This document shows positions 45,186 to 54,817 of a stretch of 64,000 nucleotides of DNA, piece after piece. Position numbers and translations under genes: made by a program. Each line of letters starts with the position of its first letter. Within the stretch, counting starts at the first letter, position 1. Below the pieces are notes generated by a model. That model saw only the letters and a program-made list of their open reading frames with translations, was not told the DNA's origin and did not search any database. This stretch comes from Phreatobacter sp. (GTDB lineage Bacteria; Pseudomonadota; Alphaproteobacteria; Rhizobiales; Phreatobacteraceae): the NCBI RefSeq assembly GCF_022843985.1, contig NZ_JALHMP010000014.1, positions 48,606 through 112,605 of the forward strand, written 5' to 3'.

Positions 45186-46112
45186 ATGTTCGCCATCATC
45201 GCCAGCCTCACCCCGGTCTTTCTCATCATCGTGCTTGGCGCCTGGCTGAAGGCGATGCCGCTGATGGAGGAGGCCGGCTGGCGCGGCCTTGAGCGCGCGA
45301 CCTACTATGTCTTCTTCCCGGCCATGATCATCATGACCATGGCCAAGGCCGACCTGCGCGCCGTCCCGGTGCTGGCCATGGGCTTCGCGCTGATCGCCGG
45401 CATCCTCTGCATGACCGTCATCCTGCTGGCCCTGCGCCCGCTGCTGGCGCGCGCGCTCGCCATGGACGGCCCGGCCTTCACCTCGGTCTTCCAGGGCGCG
45501 ACGCGGTGGAACTCCTTCGTCGCCATCGCCACGGCCGGCGCGCTCTACGGCCAGCTCGGCCTGACGCTTACTGCCATCTCGGTGGCGGCGATGATCCCGC
45601 TGCTCAACGTCCTGGCGGTGGTGATGCTGCAGCGCTATGGGCAGGACAAGCCGATCGTCCTCGGCCCGACGCTGAAGGCGATCATCACCAATCCCTTCGT
45701 CTGGTCGTCCGGGATCGGCATCATCATCAACATGATGGGCATTCCCGTGCCGGTCATTGCCATGCGCTTCGGCGACATTCTGGGCGCCGCGGCGCTCGGC
45801 ACCGGGCTGCTGCTGGTCGGCGCCGGCCTCGATGTCCGCGCGGCGCTGAAGCCGCGCGCCATCACCTGGATCTCAACGGGCCTGAAACTGCTGCTGATGC
45901 CGGCCATGGCCGGCGGCATCGCCATGGCGCTCGGTGTCACCGGCGTCGCCCTGCAGGTGGCGATCCTGTCGGCGGCCATGCCGACCGCCTCGGGCTCCTA
46001 TATCCTCGCCCGGCAGATGGGCGGCGACGCGCCGCTCATGGCCGAGATCCTCACCGTCCAGACGCTGATCGCGGTGATCACCATCCCGCTGGTCCTGACC
46101 CTGGCCAGCTGA
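45186..46112 (+). CDS. AEC-family (auxin efflux carrier-like) permease
   Basis: A 308-residue membrane protein with about ten hydrophobic helices in two repeats and the AEC pattern of LLTPVFLIIVLGAWLK at the N-terminus (ASLTPVFLIIVLGAWLK). Members carry malonate, malate or other organic anions. It lies 103 bp after the dehydratase gene, possibly exporting or importing a related acid. Confidence 0.9.
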   Translation: MFAIIASLTPVFLIIVLGAWLKAMPLMEEAGWRGLERATYYVFFPAMIIMTMAKADLRAVPVLAMGFALIAGILCMTVILLALRPLLARALAMDGPAFTSVFQGATRWNSFVAIATAGALYGQLGLTLTAISVAAMIPLLNVLAVVMLQRYGQDKPIVLGPTLKAIITNPFVWSSGIGIIINMMGIPVPVIAMRFGDILGAAALGTGLLLVGAGLDVRAALKPRAITWISTGLKLLLMPAMAGGIAMALGVTGVALQVAILSAAMPTASGSYILARQMGGDAPLMAEILTVQTLIAVITIPLVLTLAS

Positions 46113-46116
46113 CGCG

Positions 46117-46139
46117 AAAACGGCCCCGCAAGGGGGCCG
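46117..46139 (-). terminator. Rho-independent terminator, leftward
   Basis: CGGCCCC/GGGGCCG stem with a 5-nt loop; on the reverse strand it is followed by TTTT. It lies between the convergent AEC gene and the Tyr-rich secreted protein gene and probably ends both. Confidence 0.75.
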
Positions 46140-46165
46140 CCTTCACGCATCCGGTTGGCTTCCGC

Positions 46166-46552
46166 TCACTGATAGTGGCGGAACGTGTGGGGGTAGCGCT
46201 CGTCCACCGCCGGCGGCCGGCGATAGCCGCGATGCGGCACCTCGCGGTAATAGACCCGCGGCGGCGCCTCGTAATAGACGCGCGGCGGCGCCTCGTAATA
46301 GACCGGGCCGGGATAGGACCGATAGCGCGGCGCATAATAGTAGCGCTGCTCATAGGCCTGGCGGCGCTGGTCGGCGGCGATGGCCGCGGCACCGAGGCCG
46401 ATAATGCCGAGCGCGATGCCGGCACCGATGGCGGCGCCCTGGTTGCCCCGGTAGTGGCGGCGGTGCTGCGCCTCGGCGGGGGCTGCGAGGGTGGCGACAC
46501 CGGCGGCGACGACGACGGCGGCGACGGTCGCCTTGAAGGAACGGGAAAGCAT
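46166..46552 (-). CDS. Secreted Tyr/Pro-rich small protein
   Basis: A 128-residue protein with a signal peptide (about 1-29, ending APAEA-QH), a glycine/alanine membrane-like segment (AAIGAGIALGIIGLGAAAIAA) and an Arg/Tyr/Pro-rich tail with the tandem repeat VYYEAPPR, two full copies and a partial third. No function is recognised. Resembles the small basic envelope proteins of Rhizobiales. Confidence 0.75.
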   Translation of the reverse strand: MLSRSFKATVAAVVVAAGVATLAAPAEAQHRRHYRGNQGAAIGAGIALGIIGLGAAAIAADQRRQAYEQRYYYAPRYRSYPGPVYYEAPPRVYYEAPPRVYYREVPHRGYRRPPAVDERYPHTFRHYQ

Positions 46553-46702
46553 GAGGATGCCCCTTTCTGTCCGCCCTGGATCTCGTGGCGCGACGCGCCT
46601 CGCTGCGGACCCCTGAAGAACGTGGGAGGGGGTTTAGCGGTTCCGCGGTGAACCCTGGCTGAACGCAAAGAGGCGGCATCGTGGCACCGCCTGAACAGGC
46701 GT

Positions 46703-47119
46703 TCAGCCCGCCGCGGCGGGGCTCTCCGGCAGCGCCTCGAGGATGACGAAGGCCTGCGCCATGGGAAAATCGTCGGTAATGGTCAGGTGGATGACCAGGC
46801 GGTGGCCGGCGGGCGTCAGCGCCTGCGCCCGCGCCAGCGCGCCGCCGGTGAGCACCATGGTAGGCGCGCCGGAGGGCAGGTTCGCCACGCCCATATCCTT
46901 CCAGAAGACGCCGCGGCGGATGCCGGTGCCGAGCGCCTTGGCGCAGGCTTCCTTGGCCGCGAAGCGCTTGGCATAGGTGGCGGCGCGGTGCGCCCGGCCC
47001 TCGGCCTTCGCCCGCTCGCCATCGGTGAAGAGCCGGTGGGTGAAGCGCTCGCCGTGCCGCTCCAGCGACTTCTCGATGCGGCGGATGTCGCAGAGATCGG
47101 AGCCGATGCCGAGGATCAC
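46703..47119 (-). CDS. acpS: Holo-[acyl-carrier-protein] synthase
   Basis: A 138-residue Acp[15 protein letters not shown] (metal Asp8) and [14 protein letters not shown] (metal Glu) are the phosphopantetheinyl-transferase motifs. It loads 4'-phosphopantetheine on acyl carrier protein. The GTG start at 47119 is supported by a GGAGG site and by a 4-bp overlap with the DUF3592-like gene upstream. Confidence 0.96.
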   Translation of the reverse strand: MILGIGSDLCDIRRIEKSLERHGERFTHRLFTDGERAKAEGRAHRAATYAKRFAAKEACAKALGTGIRRGVFWKDMGVANLPSGAPTMVLTGGALARAQALTPAGHRLVIHLTITDDFPMAQAFVILEALPESPAAAG

Positions 47120-47577
47120 GCCTGCCGCCTCCGCCGCGACAGCAGGGTCAGCCACAGCCCGCCGGCGAGCACGGCAAGGCCGAGCAGGATCAGCGGCAGC
47201 CGCTCGCGCGGCGGATCGTTCAGCACCACCAGATCCTCGCAGCGCGTGCCGGGCACCACCTGCAGGGTCTCGTGCAGCGGCCGGCCGCCCGGCGCGTGGC
47301 GGTACTGCACCAGCGGCACGCGGCATTCCTGCACCATGGGGCCGATGCGCCGCTCGAAGACGAAAAGGGGGATGCCCACCGTGTCGCGGGTCGAGGTCGC
47401 GGTCTCCGATCCGGCCCAGCGGGCGGTGACCGCCTCCTGGCGGGTCGCCTGCCAGTAGGCCAGGACCGGCAGGGCATTGGGCACCAGCACGACGAGGCCG
47501 ATGAGCACGACGAAGAGCCCGACCAGCAGCCGGGTGCCCGCGGGCGACAGTTCACCGGCCGGTGCCGGCGTCGTCAC
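47116..47577 (-). CDS. DUF3592-like membrane protein
   Basis: A 153-residue protein with a helix near residues 18-38 and a second at the C-terminus, enclosing a beta-rich periplasmic stretch ([39 protein letters not shown]) as in DUF3592. Start GTG at 47577 with AGGAGG and 4-bp overlap with pyrE, and 4-bp overlap with acpS, so it is translated in lockstep with both. Function unknown. Confidence 0.75.
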   Translation of the reverse strand: MTTPAPAGELSPAGTRLLVGLFVVLIGLVVLVPNALPVLAYWQATRQEAVTARWAGSETATSTRDTVGIPLFVFERRIGPMVQECRVPLVQYRHAPGGRPLHETLQVVPGTRCEDLVVLNDPPRERLPLILLGLAVLAGGLWLTLLSRRRRQA

Positions 47578-48167
47578 GATGTCGCCTCCTGGATGCCGCG
47601 CGAACCGGGTTTGACGGCCGGCAGGGCCGCCAGTTCCGGCGGCAGGGCATCGGCGGCATAGTCCGGCACATACCAGGAGAGCAGCGAGACCAGCGGCACG
47701 CCGACATCGGCCTTGCCGCCGGAGCGGTCGACCAGCACCGCCGCCCCCACCGTCTCGCCGGGATGGCCGGCAATGGCGGCGAGGCATTCGCGGGTGGACA
47801 GGCCGGTGGTGACGATGTCCTCGACCACCAGCACGCGGGCGCCCTTCGGAATCTCGAAGCCGCGGCGCAGCTTGAACTCGCCGTTCTCGCGCTCGACGAA
47901 AATGGCCTTGGCGCCGAGCTGGCGGGCGGTCTCGTAGCCCGGCACGATGCCGCCGACGGCGGGCGAGACGACATAGTCGATGGTGCCGAACTGCGCCTTC
48001 ACCTTGACGGCCAGCGCGGCGCAGAGCCGCGCCGTGCGCTCGGGGTCCATGAAGACGAACATCTTCTGCAGGAAGACCGGGCTCCGCCGGCCCGAGGAGA
48101 GGATGAAATGGCCTTCCAGGAGGGCGCCCGCGGCGCGGAATTCGGCGAGCACGTCGTCAGGGGTCAT
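47574..48167 (-). CDS. pyrE: Orotate phosphoribosyltransferase
   Basis: A 197-residue PRPP-binding enzyme: [16 protein letters not shown] is the PRPP motif, and [26 protein letters not shown] is typical PyrE. It makes orotidine monophosphate in pyrimidine synthesis. First gene of the pyrE-DUF3592-acpS leftward unit. In related bacteria it commonly lies near rel; here the RM gene lies between them. Confidence 0.95.
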   Translation of the reverse strand: MTPDDVLAEFRAAGALLEGHFILSSGRRSPVFLQKMFVFMDPERTARLCAALAVKVKAQFGTIDYVVSPAVGGIVPGYETARQLGAKAIFVERENGEFKLRRGFEIPKGARVLVVEDIVTTGLSTRECLAAIAGHPGETVGAAVLVDRSGGKADVGVPLVSLLSWYVPDYAADALPPELAALPAVKPGSRGIQEATS

Positions 48168-48282
48168 GGGTCAGGTGTCCGTCTGGGGTCGACGGGAGAG
48201 ACGACGAATGGGGGGGAGAGTCAATGAGGGGGAGTAAACATCTGGACGCGCCAAGGCATCGCGGCCCAACCGACGAGCAGGA

Positions 48283-51279
48283 TCAAGGAGGCAAGAGCGC
48301 ATCCACGAGCCGCTCTATTTCCTCCGCCACGCCGTCGGCCATCAGCGCATCCCGGATGAACCTCCGCTTGGTGGTGAAATGCGCCGCGCCGGACAGGTCG
48401 GCGGCCATTGCAACAGCGTGGGCACGACGGGCCGCCGCCGCAAGATCGACATGGAGGGCCTCGGTGGCGTCGAATTCGGGGATCGGTAAGGTCCCGACCA
48501 GGTTATCGAAATGGCGCGGATCGCGTTGCCCGACCGGCTGAAGATCCTTCACACGATTTAAAACTATGCTCGTATTCAGGATAGCCGCAACGTAAGCCGC
48601 TTCGTCTACAGAACTTGCCTCGCACCAATATGCGTCCTTATCAACTATTACATGGTCGTCCTCTAGCCAGCATGCACTTAGCCGCGTCCCCGACGCGGGA
48701 TAGATTATTCTTATAGGCAGCCGGCCGTCTTGCAGGGTCAACTTTTGCATATGATTGAGAGACTGCGACAGGGTTACCCGAGGGTCGCCGCCCGCCTGCT
48801 TATTGCTATGCTCGTTCCACTTCCCCTCAGCATCCCGCAACCAACCGGCAAGCCCGCGATGCCCGCGCGCGTCTGCGCTAGCCGCATTGAGGATGGCTCC
48901 GTCTTCCATCGGAACCACCCCCGTCGCGAGGTCCAACAGACGATAGGGCGCTACCGACTCGCCGAGCGCGATCCGGCGCAGGAAGGCCCTTTCGACGGGG
49001 CCTTCGGGCGGCTCGACGGTCGTCCATGGTCGCTTGTCTAGGTTTCCGACGCGCCCCCGCACCCGCGGCGCGTCGCGGCGACTGAGCAGACGGCCGGTCG
49101 ACACCGGCTCGACCAGGAAGAAGCGTCGCGGCGTCAACGTTGCGACCTGTCGAAACCGCCGTCGATAGGGTGAGGCCGCAATCAGCGTCCGCGGCCTAGG
49201 CCACGGCGCAGGCACATGAACGAGGGCCTCCACCGCCTCGGCCTCGCTCGCGTCCCGCCGGGGTAGAACGCCCACCCAGCGGTCGTGCTCGGCCGGCAGC
49301 GGCGCCTCGCTGTCCCGTCGTCCGAACAGCACGCAGGTGCTGGTGGTGCTGCTGCCGGATTGGGCCCCGAAGATCGGCCAGACTCGCTCCAGCCCCCAGC
49401 CACCGGTGATCGCCACCTTGACGCGTAGCATGGTCCCATTGCGCATCGCCGCATAGACCGGCGCGTTGAGCGCGGCATAGGGCAAGACGAGCGCAAGGGT
49501 CCCTTCCTCGCGCAGATAACGTTCGGCGCCGCGCGCCCAAAACAGCGCGAACATATCTTGATGTGTCGCAAGGCTACCACCGACCCAGAGGCCATAGCTC
49601 TGCAAGGCCTCGCGCAGGCGGTCCTTCATCTCGGCGCTGAGATGGCGATAGACGATCCATGGCGGATTGCCGATCAGCACGTCGGCGCGATGGTCGGGGT
49701 GGGACAGCCAGACCGGGCGCAGGAGATTGCGCAGGACGAAGGTCCAGATGTGGTTACGCCCTTCGAGAAAGAGCTGCTTAAGCTGGGCGAAAGTGCGTCC
49801 GAGCAGCGCCGCATCTGCCTCGGTCGCCCCGGCGCGGGCGATGGCGTCGCGCACCGCCTCGGGCTCCGCCAGCGCGTCCAACCCGCGATTGAGCTCATCG
49901 AGTGCCAGCTCGAACAGCGTCAGGTCACTCGCAAGACCTGCAGGAATGCGAAGGGGCGGGTCATTGGGTGGCACGTCGACCAGCACCTCCGCCGAAGTGC
50001 CGAGGGGGCGTAGGTTCCACTGCATGGAATCGCCCATGAAGACCGGAACGGTAAGCGTCGCCGGCCGGTCCTGGAGCACATCCCCCAGGGCCAGCAGCCA
50101 GGTGACACGTGCGAGCGCCACCGCCACGGGATGGACGTCGATACCGAAGACGCGATCGGCACAGGTGGCGACGATGGCCGCTGGCGGCATGCCGGCATCA
50201 TGGCCTGCGGCGATCAGACGGCGCAGCGCATGAAACAGGAAGGTGCCCGAGCCGCAGGACGGATCGAGCACGCGCTGCTCCAGCGGACGCGGGACCGCAG
50301 CCGCCACGACCCGCGCCGCCAGCCAGTCGGGCGTATAGTATTCCCCGAGGTCGTGACGCTCATCAGGGTCGATGAGGCTTTCGTACAGGCTCTTGAGAAC
50401 GTCGACCTCGACATCGCGGAGACGAAAGCGGATCGTCTCGGCCGCGAGCATGCGCACGAGATCGTCGCCGCCGGTCGCAATCAGCGGCCAGTCGAAGAAG
50501 TCAGCCTCGACGGCGCCGACGATGCCTTCATCCCGCAGGAGCGCGCCCGATAGCATCCGCGCGGGATCATCGACATTCAGATCGAGCACGCGCGCGGCGA
50601 TCGCCTTCACGAGGATCGTCAGATAGGTGTGCTGGAGAAAGAGCGCGTCGCTACCCACGTCGTCGCCATAAACTTGGCGCAGCAGCCCGTCCCACAGATT
50701 GCGCTTCAAGCGCACCTCGGGATGGTCTCCGACCTCCGACCACAGCCTCTCGAGCTGGGCAAAGGCGCGGCCGAAGGCGAGGCTGTAGCGACCGAAGGTC
50801 AGCGCGACCGCCGCCGGCGTGGGCAACACCTCAGGAACGGGCGCCAGCAGCGGCTCAAGCCAACTCAACAGCCGTTCGGGATGTTGGACGTCGACCTCGT
50901 AGCGGCCGATCCGTGCAAGCGTGCCATTGTCGAGCGTATAGGCGACCAGGGTCGCCCCATCCGTCGCGAGCCCGACGGTCGTGCGGCCGGGGCCACTGCT
51001 GCTGCTCGTATCGGCAAGATAGGCGGGCATCCGAGCGACGACGTCGCGCTCCTCGCGGCGAAGATCGCTCTTCAATTCGATGACGGTCGCGCCCCAGGCG
51101 ACGTCGACACGCCCACTGTTGTCGACGAGATAGCGCTCGTGCTCCAGTTCGCTGAAAGGCGCGCCGAAGCCTTCCCGGAGCAGTTCCGTGATGAGGCCGC
51201 GCAACGCCTCGTGTCGTGGCCGGGAGGCCATTGACCGGACGATGTCGGGCAGGCGATCCCTGCGCCAACCTTGTGCCAC
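48283..51279 (-). CDS. Single-chain restriction-modification enzyme (type IIG-like, N6-adenine methylase)
   Basis: A 998-residue fusion. Near the N-terminus, VDVAWGATVIELKSD gives a PD-(D/E)xK nuclease triad (Asp59, Glu68, Lys70). The middle has YYTPDWLA (about 314), the SAM motif DPSCGSGTF (339-347) and catalytic NPPW (538-541) of gamma-type N6-adenine methylases. The C-terminus, about residues 640-950, is a likely target-recognition region. The GTG at 51279 is chosen because AGGAGGGG lies 5 bp before it. It may cut unmodified DNA and methylate its own site. It looks inserted between pyrE and the DUF4395-rel group. Confidence 0.88.
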   Translation of the reverse strand: MAQGWRRDRLPDIVRSMASRPRHEALRGLITELLREGFGAPFSELEHERYLVDNSGRVDVAWGATVIELKSDLRREERDVVARMPAYLADTSSSSGPGRTTVGLATDGATLVAYTLDNGTLARIGRYEVDVQHPERLLSWLEPLLAPVPEVLPTPAAVALTFGRYSLAFGRAFAQLERLWSEVGDHPEVRLKRNLWDGLLRQVYGDDVGSDALFLQHTYLTILVKAIAARVLDLNVDDPARMLSGALLRDEGIVGAVEADFFDWPLIATGGDDLVRMLAAETIRFRLRDVEVDVLKSLYESLIDPDERHDLGEYYTPDWLAARVVAAAVPRPLEQRVLDPSCGSGTFLFHALRRLIAAGHDAGMPPAAIVATCADRVFGIDVHPVAVALARVTWLLALGDVLQDRPATLTVPVFMGDSMQWNLRPLGTSAEVLVDVPPNDPPLRIPAGLASDLTLFELALDELNRGLDALAEPEAVRDAIARAGATEADAALLGRTFAQLKQLFLEGRNHIWTFVLRNLLRPVWLSHPDHRADVLIGNPPWIVYRHLSAEMKDRLREALQSYGLWVGGSLATHQDMFALFWARGAERYLREEGTLALVLPYAALNAPVYAAMRNGTMLRVKVAITGGWGLERVWPIFGAQSGSSTTSTCVLFGRRDSEAPLPAEHDRWVGVLPRRDASEAEAVEALVHVPAPWPRPRTLIAASPYRRRFRQVATLTPRRFFLVEPVSTGRLLSRRDAPRVRGRVGNLDKRPWTTVEPPEGPVERAFLRRIALGESVAPYRLLDLATGVVPMEDGAILNAASADARGHRGLAGWLRDAEGKWNEHSNKQAGGDPRVTLSQSLNHMQKLTLQDGRLPIRIIYPASGTRLSACWLEDDHVIVDKDAYWCEASSVDEAAYVAAILNTSIVLNRVKDLQPVGQRDPRHFDNLVGTLPIPEFDATEALHVDLAAAARRAHAVAMAADLSGAAHFTTKRRFIRDALMADGVAEEIERLVDALLPP

Positions 51280-51342
51280 TTGTCCCCTCCTGTGTGAGGC
51301 CGCCCCGTTGCCGCCCCATGCCCGAGAGCTTAGTTTGCCAGT

Positions 51343-51645
51343 ATGAGATTCGCCCAAGCTGATTTGTTCGCGCAGGACGATGCCGCACGCAATTCGCTAT
51401 CACAAGCGCAGCGTGCAACCATAAGGGCGCGCCTGGAAGCGACCCTGGCAAGGCTCGAAGCCACCGCGACGTTTCCGTGGCGCGATCCGCTGGACGCAGT
51501 GCACGAAGAAAACCGCTTTCAGCGCGAAACCGATGCCCTTGGCGAGGAAGGCAAGCCGCTCTGGGCCCGGTTCGACAGGGAAATGGACCGGTTGCACGCC
51601 ACTCAACCTGTTGCTGACGGCGAGACGGACAGTTCATCGCACTGA
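51343..51645 (+). CDS. Small acidic protein divergent from the RM gene
   Basis: A 100-residue, charged, mostly helical protein starting MRFAQADLFAQDD and rich in Ala, Arg, Glu and Asp (LEATLARLEATATF, DALGEEGKPLWARFDREMDRLH). No signal peptide or known motif. It is divergent from the type IIG-like gene with 63 bp between the starts, and probably belongs to the same island. I do not recognise the family; a control or inhibitor role is a guess. Confidence 0.5.
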   Translation: MRFAQADLFAQDDAARNSLSQAQRATIRARLEATLARLEATATFPWRDPLDAVHEENRFQRETDALGEEGKPLWARFDREMDRLHATQPVADGETDSSSH

Positions 51646-51780
51646 GCGACGATCGGGGATCCATCGGATACCGGCTTCCGGCCGTCGATTGCTGTTGCTC
51701 GCCCTCTTTACGCCTCCGCCGTGATCGGCAGGTCGTCATTTGAGCGATGACTGCGCCATAGCCGTATGGTCACGGACCAA

Positions 51781-51806
51781 GAGTTCAAGTCACTGACTTC
51801 AAACTC
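51781..51806. promoter_or_regulatory. 26-bp near-palindrome at island edge
   Basis: GAGTT-CAAGTCA and TGACTTCAAACTC form an imperfect inverted repeat around one base. It lies between the small protein gene and the DUF4395 gene, at the right edge of the RM island. It could be an operator, a transcript end or a scar of insertion. Confidence 0.4.
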
Positions 51807-51816
51807 GGCCCCCCCT

Positions 51817-52539
51817 CTAACACCCGTTATGCCGCTTCCACCGCTCCTCGTGCCCGATCGCCACGGCGAAGGCCGGGACGCGGCAGCGTTCGGCCTCCGC
51901 TTCGGCGGTGGCGGCGCGCATGCCCCGCGCCTGCGAGGCCGGCATCTGCCAGGCGACGAGGCCCACCACGAGCACGGCGGCGGCGAGGACGGCGAGCTGG
52001 GCGGGGACGAGGCGCTGGACCTCCTCGGGCCGGTGGATCTCGCAGGCGCCGCCGGGGCAGAGCTGCGCCTTCTCGCGGTTGAACAGGTTGTAGATGGAAC
52101 AGCCGATGCAGATGCCGAAGGCCGCCTCGCAGAAGAGGAAGGTGATGCAGAGCAGGCAGACGAGGAGGATGAGCGGTCCGCGCATGTCGGCGTAGACCAC
52201 CAGCCCCATCATCAGCACCGCCATGGCGAGGCCGATGCTCCAGGCGAAGCGCTTCTGCGGCGCGCCGACATAATCCGGCTTCTGGTGGCGGACGAAGATG
52301 CGGCCGAGGACGAGGCTCGGGGCATAGGCGGGATTGATGAGGACGCGGATGGTGAAGTCGATGAAGAAGGCGACCACGGTGATGCGGGTCAGGGTGAAGT
52401 CGCCGAGATACCAGGCCTGCAGGAAGGCGGTGCCGGCGAGCAGCAGGAGCAGGCCGGCGCCGGCGCGGGCCTCGCGCTCGTTGAGGACGCGGACGGGATA
52501 GGCCGGGTGGTCGAGCCCGAACTGGAAGAGCCTGGTCAT
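51817..52539 (-). CDS. DUF4395 membrane protein
   Basis: A 240-residue protein with several hydrophobic helices and the DUF4395 pattern (VRVLNEREARAGAGLL, INPAYAPSLVLGR, CEAAFGICIGCSIYNLF). Cysteines at GICIGC and LCPGGACE could form a metal or disulphide site. The start at 52539 has AGGACC before it. Function unknown; it lies in the same direction as rel, 112 bp downstream. Confidence 0.85.
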   Translation of the reverse strand: MTRLFQFGLDHPAYPVRVLNEREARAGAGLLLLLAGTAFLQAWYLGDFTLTRITVVAFFIDFTIRVLINPAYAPSLVLGRIFVRHQKPDYVGAPQKRFAWSIGLAMAVLMMGLVVYADMRGPLILLVCLLCITFLFCEAAFGICIGCSIYNLFNREKAQLCPGGACEIHRPEEVQRLVPAQLAVLAAAVLVVGLVAWQMPASQARGMRAATAEAEAERCRVPAFAVAIGHEERWKRHNGC

Positions 52540-52651
52540 GGTTGATGGTCCTGCTGGAAAGGTCGCTGCCGCCGGGGCGGGTCGCATAGGCTATTTTGAA
52601 ATGTGAAATGCGCGAGTGACGCAGGCGCCCGTCGGCCGGTGGAGGCGCCCC

Positions 52652-54817
52652 CTACTCGAACACCCGCTGCGCCTCGGCCGTCATCGGCAGCGTCCTGATG
52701 CCCGCGATGATGGCGTTGAGGTGCTTGAGGTCCCAGACCTCGAGGTCGATGGCGACATTGGTGTAGTCGGCCGTAGTGCGCTGCATGCGCAAATTGTCGA
52801 TGTTGCCGTCATTGTCGGCGATGACCTGCGTCACCGCCGCGAGCGAGCCCGGCGCGTTGCGCGACTTCACCGCGATGCGGGCGGGGTAGCGGGAGCGCTT
52901 GGCGCTGTCGACGTCCCAGCGCACGTCGAGCCAGCGCTCCGGCTCGTTGTCATAGGCGGCGAGCGCCGGCGACTGGATGGGGAAGATGGTGATCCCCTCC
53001 CCCGGCGTCATGATGCCGACGATGCGGTCGCCGGGCACGGCACCGCTCTCCCGCGAGAAGCGCACCGGCAGGTCGAGATTGATGCCGCGGATGGGGATGG
53101 CCCCCTCCGATTCCGGCACCTGGAACTTCAGCGCCGTCTCGCCGCCGACGCCGAACCAGTCGGCGGTGGGCTTGGGCCCGAGCGGGGTCTCGCTCTTGAA
53201 GTCGGGATAGACCGCCTTGAGCACGTCGGAGTCGGGGATCTCATTGCGGCCGACGGCCCAGTAGACGTCCTCGACGCCGGCGCGGGCGAGGCGCTTGAGG
53301 CCCTGGCGCAGGATGTCGTCGGAGAAGGGCTTGCCGGCGCGGGTGAACAGGGTCTGGACGATGTGGCGGCCGAGTTCGAGATATTGGGCGCGGGTCGCCA
53401 TGCGGGTGGCGCGGCGGATGGCCGAGCGGGCGCGGCCGGTGACGACAATGCTCTCCCAGGCCGGCGAGGGGGTCGCCTTGGGATCGGTGGTGATCTCGAC
53501 CTCGTCGCCGTTCTGCAGCTCGGTGACCAGCGGCCGCTCGACGCCGTTGATGCGGGCCCGGGCGCAGTGGTTGCCGATATCGGTGTGGACCGCATAGGCG
53601 AAGTCGATGCAATTGGCCTTGCGCGGCAGGGCGATGAGCCGGCCCTTGGGGGTGAAGCAATAGACCTGGTCGGAGAACAGCTCGAGCTTGGTATGTTCGA
53701 GGAACTCCTCGGGATTGTCGGCATGGGCGAGCATTTCCACCGTGCGGCGCAGCCAGGCATAGGCGGTGCTCTCCGCGTGTTCGGCGTCGTCCTTGTAGAG
53801 GGCGTGGGCGGCGATGCCGTATTCGGCGATGTCGTGCATCTGGCGGGTGCGGATCTGCATCTCGACGCGCTGGCTCTGCGGGCCGATGACGGTGGTGTGG
53901 ATGGAGCGGTAGTCGTTGCCCTTCGGCGTCGAGATATAGTCCTTGAAGCGCAGCGGCACGGCCGGCCATGTCGTGTGGATGATGCCGACGGCGGCGTAGC
54001 AGGCGGCGATGTCGTCGACGAGGATGCGGAAGGCGACGATGTCGGAGAGCTGCTCGAAGGAGACCGACTTGCGCTCCATCTTGCGGTAGATCGAATAGGG
54101 TTTCTTCAGCCGGCCGTTGACCTCGGCGCTGATGCCCTCGCCGGCGAGCTTGCGGGCGAGCTGGGTCTCGATCTCCTCGATGACGGCGGCGGCGGCGTCG
54201 CGCTGCCGGCCGAGGCGCTGTTCCAGGGCCTCGTAGGCTTCCGGGTTGATCTGGCGGAAGGCCAGGTCCTCCAGTTCCTCGCGCATGTCGTGCATGCCCA
54301 TGCGGCCGGCGAGCGGGGCATAGATGTCGAGCGTCTCCTGGGCGACGCGGTCACGCTTGGGCGCCGGCACATAATGCAGCGTGCGCATGTTGTGCAGGCG
54401 GTCGGCGAGCTTGACCAGCAGCACGCGCACGTCGGAGGTGATGGCGAGGAGCAGCTTGCGCAGGTTCTCCGCCTGCACCGCCTGTTTCGACACCAGGTCG
54501 AGCTTCTTCAGCTTGGTCAGGCCGTCGACCAGTTCGGCGATGGCGGCGCCGAACTTCTCGCGGATGTCGTCCTTGGTGGCGGCGGTGTCCTCGATCGTGT
54601 CGTGCAGCAGGGCCGAGACGATGGTGGCGTCATCGACCTTGAGGTCGGTGAGGATGGCCGCGACCTCGAGGGGATGGGAGAAATAGGGGTCGCCGGAGGC
54701 GCGCTTCTGCGTGCCGTGGGCAAGCATGGCATAGACATAGGCGCGGTCGAGCAGGGCCTCGTCGGCCTTGGGGTTGTAGCGCTTGACGCGCTCCACCAGC
54801 TCGTATTGACGCATCAT
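52652..54817 (-). CDS. rel: Bifunctional (p)ppGpp synthetase/hydrolase
   Basis: A 721-residue RelA/SpoT homologue with all domains: HD hydrolase (about 25-190; YFSHPLEVAAIL and ALLHDTIEDT keep the metal His/Asp pair), synthetase (about 230-360; KMERKSVSFEQLSDIVAFRILV), TGS (about 385-445; CFTPKGRLIALPR), helical linker and C-terminal ACT (about 645-721). Both activities look intact. It runs the stringent response. The start is the first of two adjacent ATGs. rpoZ lies upstream behind a terminator. Confidence 0.96.
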   Translation of the reverse strand: MMRQYELVERVKRYNPKADEALLDRAYVYAMLAHGTQKRASGDPYFSHPLEVAAILTDLKVDDATIVSALLHDTIEDTAATKDDIREKFGAAIAELVDGLTKLKKLDLVSKQAVQAENLRKLLLAITSDVRVLLVKLADRLHNMRTLHYVPAPKRDRVAQETLDIYAPLAGRMGMHDMREELEDLAFRQINPEAYEALEQRLGRQRDAAAAVIEEIETQLARKLAGEGISAEVNGRLKKPYSIYRKMERKSVSFEQLSDIVAFRILVDDIAACYAAVGIIHTTWPAVPLRFKDYISTPKGNDYRSIHTTVIGPQSQRVEMQIRTRQMHDIAEYGIAAHALYKDDAEHAESTAYAWLRRTVEMLAHADNPEEFLEHTKLELFSDQVYCFTPKGRLIALPRKANCIDFAYAVHTDIGNHCARARINGVERPLVTELQNGDEVEITTDPKATPSPAWESIVVTGRARSAIRRATRMATRAQYLELGRHIVQTLFTRAGKPFSDDILRQGLKRLARAGVEDVYWAVGRNEIPDSDVLKAVYPDFKSETPLGPKPTADWFGVGGETALKFQVPESEGAIPIRGINLDLPVRFSRESGAVPGDRIVGIMTPGEGITIFPIQSPALAAYDNEPERWLDVRWDVDSAKRSRYPARIAVKSRNAPGSLAAVTQVIADNDGNIDNLRMQRTTADYTNVAIDLEVWDLKHLNAIIAGIRTLPMTAEAQRVFE

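Noticed and set aside
42923..45229. 768-codon open frame on the - strand
   Set aside because: Antisense to the antitoxin, dehydratase and AEC genes; shadow of a well-supported gene.
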